Shown: positions 57,786 through 64,000 of the stretch, in pieces
How positions within the stretch are numbered: the stretch's first letter is position 1
Layout: each line of letters opens with the position of its first letter
Assembly (NCBI GenBank): GCA_030248225.1
Contig: JASANE010028231.1
Coordinates: 62,001 to 126,000 of the forward strand
Origin: Trileptium ribeirensis
Lineage: Eukaryota > Nematoda > Enoplea > Enoplida > Thoracostomopsidae
Length of the DNA stretch: 64,000 bases
Direction: 5' to 3'
The notes under the pieces: generated by a model
The model's database searches: none
Seen by the model: only the letters and a program-made list of their open reading frames with translations
What the model was told of the DNA's origin: nothing
Position numbers and translations under genes: made by a program

Positions 57786-58928
57786 GTGGTACACCTACTA
57801 AATAATCTAACAAAAGTATTTGTAGGTTCCGGGCTTTTTGTGTTAAAGTTTTCACTCATAATATTTTAGAATTTTTTTATTGTGATCTATAATAAGACCA
57901 GATGCTTTGCTGGCACTGCTATGTTTAACGTCAGAGTTAGTTATTGGTTGGAGGTATGAGTAATACACTTACATAATGTGTTTAATGTATAATCACTCAT
58001 ATGTTGCACTTTAACCCTTGGCAACAACCAATAAAGTTCCAAAGCATTGCACTAGTTAAATTTGCTGCACACTGCGCGATTGCACGTGCATTGTGTGAAT
58101 GTGACTTTCGTGGAATAGTTCTGATACGATACTTTGAGGCAACCAATAATTTGTTCTTCATCGGTACTCTAAATGCAAATTAATTCAGGACGTTAAGAGT
58201 TTATACGAAATGCTTAACCCTTCAGCGGTTGAAAATGTTCTACAAAACTAGTACCGGTGCAAATTAAATTTTCGTCGTAGTGCACGATCATTCGCGTTAT
58301 TTTAGTTCGCCCGGTTTGTTAGGAACCTTAAATATCCGGAATGAAGCTTGCTAGCTAGTGAACATGATTCCCGAGCTTGCTGGGTTCGATAACACGTGGT
58401 GACTTTTGTCCGTTGATACTCGAAATGCAAAATAATTCTGGCGTGAAGGATTGAAACAAATTGAACTGTTTGTTGCAGATGGTGAAATGCACATTTAGTC
58501 AAATTCTGGCGGATAAATCTTTAGCACCTTGTTTAGAAGCCAATTATGAAATCGGGCTGAAGTAAACATTCGTGTTCGCCTTTCCAGAAGCGACAGGCAC
58601 ATTGAAATCGTGCGTTGAATAGAACAAATTATTCCGAAGCCATAAAGCATAGAAGTAAAATATTCACGAATTTTCGATGATAATTTATTGCATTTTTAAA
58701 TGATTTCTTATGTTGGTAGTATTTGAATCAGTCGTGATATTTATATAATTTTAAAATCATTACCCGTGAGTTATTTATGCAATGCTGAAACATTTAACGT
58801 GGTAGTTGTTTCGCACTGTGTAAATTACATCTGATAACCTTATTGTGGGTAAAACTTTATAATAAACATTATTTCAAGTGCTTATTATAAATTATTTTTT
58901 ACGAAATTATCAGCACGCGTGTGTAGTC
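57786..58928. other. Upstream region of GNL2
   Basis: AT-rich sequence before the GNL2 start. No TATA box or other promoter element could be singled out. Confidence 0.4.
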
Positions 58929-58998
58929 ATGGCAAAAACAACTCGACCGAAAAAAGCCAAGGACTATGTGTCAAAAGCGAAGCACAGTATGAATCCAG
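58929..58998 (+). CDS. GNL2: GNL2 exon 1
   Basis: Starts at ATG 58929 and ends in phase 1 at a GTATGT donor. It is the only Met in a suitable position before the conserved block, and the Lys-rich start is typical of the family. Confidence 0.9.
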
Positions 58999-61900
58999 GT
59001 ATGTTTTAGCCGGGATCATTATTACTATTTGATGGCTCGTTCGAGTGAAGAAAATCTGCTAAACGAAATGGCTAACTTGAAAAGTTGAAACTTTTACAAT
59101 CCTTTTGTTTAGGCGTCGTGATTTTGTTGGTGAAGTGATTACAGGTGACTGAAATGGTTTTCTCAAAATGGTCACTCGCAAAGAATGGTTGTGCTAAATT
59201 TGCTTATTGCAGTTTTATTGATTTGTAAAAGCGGATCTACAACAATTATACTCGCCAATTAATCACTGCTCATATGTTTCAACTCTCTTCTCGTTGTTCG
59301 CGCGCGACTTGCTCGTGGCAATATGTAATTTTGCTTTGTGAAATTTTATGATTTGCTCGCTCGTAAGCCGTCAGTAGTTGCAAGTACTGTGTACGGCAGT
59401 TTTTTTCATGTGAGAAATGCAGAATAATTAAGAACAAACTGTTATTGTATAACTTCAAAAACATATGTATAACATTTTTGTTTTGTAGTAGTCTTTGACT
59501 ATTAAAAAATTTGATTTTCGCAAATTAGGCAACTCAGTCGAAGGTGTAAAGCGTTGCCTTGGCATTTATTGCAACTAATCAAAATTTCAAAGTTCATTGA
59601 TTCGATGCTAGAGTTTTATTTATTTTGATTTGACGTGGAGTTTTTTTATTTCTGTCTATTATTTTTGTTATTGTAGACCGACCCAAGGATGGAGCGAAAC
59701 GAATGGGCGGCGGAAAAATGCGAACGAAATCAACGGTGAATCGCTTATTGATGTACAAAAACTTTAAGCCTAAGCGGTAAGTCCTTATTGATTATGTGCC
59801 GACGCCAGGTGCAGTTACAGAAATGCATGAATAAAATTAAGCTGCTCCCCTTACCATCCTCTTTTGTCAAAAGAATTTGCCACTCAGTTGTTCACTGAAC
59901 ACAAATTTCATTTTTGCATTAAAGAACAGAAATTAGTCCGTTTCGTATTTCATACATTATAATTTGAAAATGTTCGCGAACATATTGGTGTCAAAGTACA
60001 GGTGCCGAATTACATTCGCTAATGGCGTTATGGAACAGAAAAATGTCGGAATCGGATACGGCTATTGAAATCCGAGTTTTGTTTTCTAACAACGTTTGGT
60101 ACATGGTGTCAAAAGAGGATGGTTGGGGCGTATCTTAAGTTTACTCTTGCAAAACTCTGAGACTTCGCTTTGCTTTAAGCATCAATCCGTTCTTGTTTAT
60201 ATGTACGTCTCGGTTATTGTGTGATGGCTGTAATGTTTATTAAAAGAATATGTGGTTTCTCTCAGACCCTTGAGTAGGATTGACCGAGTAAACAACGTAT
60301 ATTATACTTTTATCGTTCTGCGCCTAATTTTTTGTACTCAGCACCGGAATAGGTTGAAACGGAGTTTCTGTGCTGGCAAATGCTGTAATGAAGGGTGGCT
60401 TCCTGGAACATCTTAGAATATAGCGAGGCCGGTGTATAAAGTTTTACCAAATCCTCGAAATTTGAGTCAAAGTTGTTTGAAAATTGGATGGTTTCTTCTA
60501 CCAAATATAAAATAAAATCTTTCTCAAATTTACGAATTATTTCTGGGAAGAGCGTTTAGCGGTTTCAGGTTGATGAAGCAGCTAGTGTAGGTTGCATGTC
60601 AACGCCAACGACGTTCGCAACGTCGAAAATGTGTACATTTTTCAAATATTTCTAAAGCAGCCATTTCAACTACAACAGTAGATACAGCAACGCAATAGTT
60701 TGTTACTATACTGATGCTAAATCCGTGACAATGTCATGAAATTTTGAAAATGGGTCTGCATAATGTACCCGCGTAAATAATCCAAAATGTGTTGGAAAAT
60801 TGGTCCCCAGAGTGGCGGAAAGATTTTCACGGTTGTGCAGCTGTATAGACAAGTTAATATTTTGAAAATATTCAATTGCACATACTTGTGATGTAACGTA
60901 TATGGTAATGGTAACTATGTATAATATGTTTCGATTTCAGCGACAAGAAAGGAAAAATCATCAAACCGGCACCATTTCAAGATACGCTTAAGTCGGGCAC
61001 AGTTGCTCGAGTTGAGCCAAATCGACGCTGGTTTGGTAAGTTAAAGGCAGCACACAATAATAATATTATGTGGACAAATCATTTTTGGATTTACATCTTT
61101 ATTATTAAATAAGTTGTGTTCTGCTGCTGCTCCGCTGTTATGCTTTGGGTTTTGGATGAATTTACAACGTCGTTATATAAAACTGGCACATGCACACATT
61201 GAAAGATATCCATAAATAGCTAATAGAGGGGTTATAGTCACATGTACAGAAGACATCTTGGACAAGAACAGAGATGCACACAAACATATTAGTGGGGACA
61301 CAAAAATACAACAGGACGCAAACATTCACACAGTCGTACAACAGAAAGACATGCGCTTCACCATGATAGAAATACATACACTTTGCCACATAAACTGAGA
61401 CACAAATTCAGGCATACATACCGACAGAGATACAGTTTCCATCCAATACACTGACAGACATACACAACGAAATACACATGCATAGCGGCATGCGCCAAGT
61501 GTAAGAGAGAAAAACATATGTATACGCACTTAGGTCGCGCTCACGTTTCGTTCGATCCGATACAGCATACATAATTTTGCCCTATCGAAATCGGATGATA
61601 TGTGAAAGATACATATTGGGTGCCCTCTTTTTGAAACGTACTGGAAATTCGTCGAATTTGATATTCCTTCTGGAATTTTAAGGTTCATACAACAAAAACG
61701 ATATTTCATGGATTTTTAAGCAAAATGTTCCTGGAAAATGACGTATCCTTTTCGCTTTCTTTTCGCCGTACATAGCCGTTTTGAAACCACAGGTGTAAAA
61801 AAATTCAGATGATGTCAAGAACGCCGACATTATCGAAAGCGATGGAAGCGAATGTTGGATGAGCTGCAAGAGTTTGAGGTTAAGCGTAAAATTACACAAT

Positions 61901-62464
61901 CAGAGGCAAGTGCATTCGATGAAAATGTGGCCGAACTTTTGACGAAACTGAAACGTGAGTTGACGAACCGTGAATTTACTATTTGCATTACAGTTTTATT
62001 TAATTTGAATTTTCATACCTATGTTATGCTGGCGGTCATATTGCGATTTAGAACTGTATGACTGAAAGCTATGCTCAAGTGCATAAACTTCTGCTGGCAT
62101 AATGTATGCAGTAGTGTAAAGTGTGAAGTACGTGTTAGTTAAAATACATTTTTGTTTTAGTATCTTTGAGAAGGAATATATGTTTCGCGGTCAGTACTAT
62201 AATGACGTTTGGTAATAATCGTTTGACCATGTACAATAATGATATTACATTAATATATTTCTGCGCTATATCGTTTGTCGTAATATTTAATTACTATTAA
62301 TTCCGGGTTCTACGGTTGAAGTATTTTTAGGAAACACGAGGGTCGTTGGTCAGGAAGCGTTGCAAAAATTTCAAGAACATTTGGGCAAAACATTGAAGGA
62401 TCCGTATCAAGTAGTTATGCGAAAGACACAGCTGCCTATAACATTACTCAACGAAAAAGCCAAA
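58929..62464 (+). CDS. GNL2: Nucleolar GTP-binding protein 2 (GNL2/NOG2/NGP-1), N-terminal part
   Basis: Four exons, 58929-58998, 59677-59776, 60941-61035 and 62331-62464, join in consistent phases (1, 2, 1, 0) to give the first 133 codons from the ATG at 58929. The N-terminus is Lys-rich (MAKTTRPKKAKDYVSKAKHS). Then come STVNRLLMYKNFKPKR, GKIIKPAPFQ, SGTVARVEPNRRWFGNTRVV and ALQKFQEHLGK, then DPYQVVMRKTQLPITLL: the NGP1NT domain of eukaryotic GNL2 proteins, clearly homologous to fly and human forms. The protein is a circularly permuted GTPase that acts in the nucleolus and nucleus during late 60S ribosomal subunit maturation. The GTPase motifs lie 3' of exon 4 and are outside the window. A mariner remnant begins at 63150, downstream of the last exon seen. 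Confidence 0.94.
59677..59776 (+). CDS. GNL2: GNL2 exon 2
   Basis: Acceptor TTATTGTAG, donor GTAAGT, phases 1 to 2. It carries GGGKMRTKSTVNRLLMYKNF. Confidence 0.94.
60941..61035 (+). CDS. GNL2: GNL2 exon 3
   Basis: Acceptor GATTTCAG, donor GTAAGT, phases 2 to 1. It carries the most conserved stretch of the N-terminal domain, SGTVARVEPN followed by RRWF. Confidence 0.95.
61180..61520. repeat. CA/ACATA-rich low-complexity tract in GNL2 intron 3
   Basis: An imperfect tract of CACA, ACATAC and GACAGA words, with no clean period. Minus-strand ORFs here (61162-61389, 61326-61529) are Val/Cys/Phe-rich by composition only. Confidence 0.55.
61820..61954 (+). other. Exon-like open segment in GNL2 intron 3, unknown
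   Basis: From about 61820 the plus strand is open through RRHYRKRWKRMLDELQEFEV, then KRKITQSEASAFDENVAELL and TKLK, and meets a strong GTGAGT donor at 61955. A CAG at 61806-61808 could be an acceptor, but that frame would include a TGA at 61810-61812. The charged, helix-rich content looks coding. It has no counterpart in GNL2 proteins and would not fit between exons 3 and 4, so it is more likely a captured fragment of another gene or element. Confidence 0.35.
62331..62464 (+). CDS. GNL2: GNL2 exon 4
   Basis: Acceptor TATTTTTAG, donor GTTAGT, phases 1 to 0. It carries NTRVVGQEALQKF and DPYQVVMRKTQLPITLLNEK. The next family segment (HILDTE.FE..FGPK..RKRP) was not found before the end of the window. 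Confidence 0.94.
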
Positions 62465-63147
62465 GTTAGTTCAAAATGATTGTAATTTATATTTTTGCTT
62501 CGTGCGAGTCTCGTACTCGGCTGAATTTGACGGTAATACTTTCTATATGTGTGTTTTTCACCACCGTTTTTTGCAGACACTCTTGGGCTTATTAAGCTGG
62601 CGCTTGTGGGATATGCAAACTGGTTAACAAGGTCCTAATTCCACGATCAGGGAATGACAGACTCCGCACCTGACGCAGCAGCACTGGACTCTTAATTGTC
62701 GTGCTCGTAACATTAGCTTCATGAGTGTTGTTGATTTTGCCTTGTAGTTAAACTAAATGCACTCGGTCTCACGGCATACTTCGACAGAAAAAAGACATTG
62801 TTATAGCCGCTTTAACTTATGCGCGATATGTATAGAAAAGCGTGAGAATTTTAGCCCCAAATGTTGTATTGGAACCTTAACTTTAGCTCGAAAAGATTTC
62901 GTGTTACTTAGGAACGCATAAATCGGTGAAGCTATAACCAAGCTATAGATGCTAACAAATAATAATACACGTAAGTTTTGCACAAAACAATAGGTTTAAC
63001 CGGATTATTGTCTGAAAGCGATAAATTCAAATGTTACGACAGATAATATCATCACAGAATTACCGGAATATGATACATTAAGCATGATTTAAAAACTAAA
63101 TTCTGGAGTTATTCATAAGATGTACCTATTGTGGCTCTTATAATAAA
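62465..63147. other. GNL2: GNL2 intron 4, part
   Basis: No exon was found between the GTTAGT donor of exon 4 and the mariner remnant. A TTTTTTGCAG acceptor-like site at about 62576 is followed by sequence unlike GNL2. Confidence 0.5.
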
Positions 63148-63149
63148 TA

Positions 63150-64000
63150 GGGTGTCTCATAAGTAACGCCTAACTTCAAATTGTTGTTGAGACTGACATA
63201 ATAACTTACAACACTCATACATTCAGAAATTTCGTAACGAAATATATTATAAAAAATCTACGTGTAACTAAATGTATAATACCCGAGTTAATTTGGCTGA
63301 TCGAATAACTGCAGTAAGGCTGTATTCAGTTAATCAAAATACCAGTAACGTTGTGCGACAATGGTCCCGGCATTCGTCTTCACAGTTCCCATATCGTAAG
63401 ACTATTGCTTCAAATAAAAAGGTTGATTTAACTGGTCTCGTAGCTGAATTGCTCCGCACGGGGAGACCGCCGACAATATCTGCTGATGCTACGATAGCTG
63501 ATTTTTCTATATTTTTGATAATAGTAATCAATTCGCCGTTGTGCTGTTGAAACCGGCATCAACACATCGACTGTTCTTCGAGTTGTTAAAAGGCTGGGTC
63601 TAAAACTTTTTAAACCGATGTCAATTCATGCTCTGAATGAGAAAGATTATGATCGAAGGGTTGAAGTTTGTAAAAAATGGCTACAGCGTCTAGACGATGA
63701 ACCGGACCTAGTTGACGAAGTAATTGGACTGTTAATTCGAATGGCCTGCTCGTTCTCCTGTTCTAAACACTACTGAATTTTCCTGTGAGGAGTATTGAAG
63801 GAGAAGGTACGCAAACCGCAGACCCCGTGGTGCCTAAAAGAGGCTATATCGGAAGAGCCCTCACGTCTGGAGCCTGACATGGTTCCAAAAGTCTGCCGAA
63901 ATGTGCGTTTTCAACTGGAAGAATGCATTTATCTTGAAGGCGCCCAGGTTCGCTCTCAAGGTAAGTGTTATTAATCAAAAACCTAAGGTATGAGGGTACA
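63150..64000 (+). mobile_element. Mariner-superfamily transposase remnant with deleted catalytic core
   Basis: A terminal sequence GGGTGTCTCATAAGTAACG begins at 63150, after a TA dinucleotide, as expected for a mariner-type end. The ORF from 63272 gives an N-terminal helix-turn-helix (DUF4817-like) ending in LLRTGRPPTIS. After a frameshift near 63500 it continues with IRRCAVETGINTSTVLRVVK, then HALNEKDYDRR and KWLQRLDDEPD. The match then breaks near 63730 and resumes at 63792 with the C-terminal VLKEKVRKPQTPW and VPKVCRNVRFQLEECI. Most of the DDE catalytic domain, roughly 150-200 residues, is therefore missing. The right terminal repeat was not found before the window ends. Confidence 0.82.

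Overview
The window is AT-rich eukaryotic DNA from an invertebrate animal. Genes are split by GT-AG introns of 0.2-4 kb, most of the rest is transposon-derived, and there is no sign of bacterial gene organisation. A nematode or other ecdysozoan is a reasonable guess: the BEL/Pao polymerase reads YVDN at the catalytic box, which I associate with nematode Pao elements. The sequence does not prove this. No rRNA, intact tRNA gene or CRISPR array was seen.

Region 1 (1-26.6 kb) is a transposon graveyard. It holds a CR1-like reverse transcriptase remnant (1.4-2.1 kb, minus strand) and an 8.7-kb BEL/Pao LTR retrotransposon (4089-12791) with two LTRs about 96% identical. That element has a primer-binding site, broken gag, protease, RT, RNase H and integrase regions, and an extra 3' ORF that looks like an SGNH/GDSL hydrolase. 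An RTE-type LINE fragment is nested in its 5' leader. Next comes a tandem array of about 2-kb units (14.3-25.8 kb). Two of the units carry the same 5'-truncated CR1 insertion and the first keeps the empty site. A degraded inverted copy of the array (19.4-22.5 kb) fades into an A/C-only tract and is probably a fold-back sequencing or assembly artefact. The block ends in LINE RT fragments.

Region 2 (28.0-49.8 kb) holds one long plus-strand gene. I model it as eleven exons with consistent phases and 673 codons before the stop. Its N-terminal part resembles the DEUBAD domain of Additional sex combs (ASX/ASXL) proteins, followed by a very basic exon and a large acidic, Asn-rich exon. Its introns hold a hAT-like non-autonomous element with an 8-bp target duplication, a 4 x 150-bp minisatellite and several tandem doublets.

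Region 3 (49.8-58.9 kb) is intergenic. It contains a 1.56-kb element with ~30-bp terminal inverted repeats, dispersed repeats, and two adjacent TTAA-associated short elements carrying a tRNA-like internal promoter.

Region 4 (58.9-64.0 kb) is the 5' part of the nucleolar GTPase gene GNL2/NOG2 (NGP-1): four exons and 133 codons, covering the N-terminal domain, with the GTPase domain beyond the window. An internally deleted mariner-type transposase copy occupies the last 0.85 kb.

The two host genes are unrelated in function: chromatin regulation for the ASX-like gene and 60S ribosome assembly for GNL2. Nothing suggests they work together.
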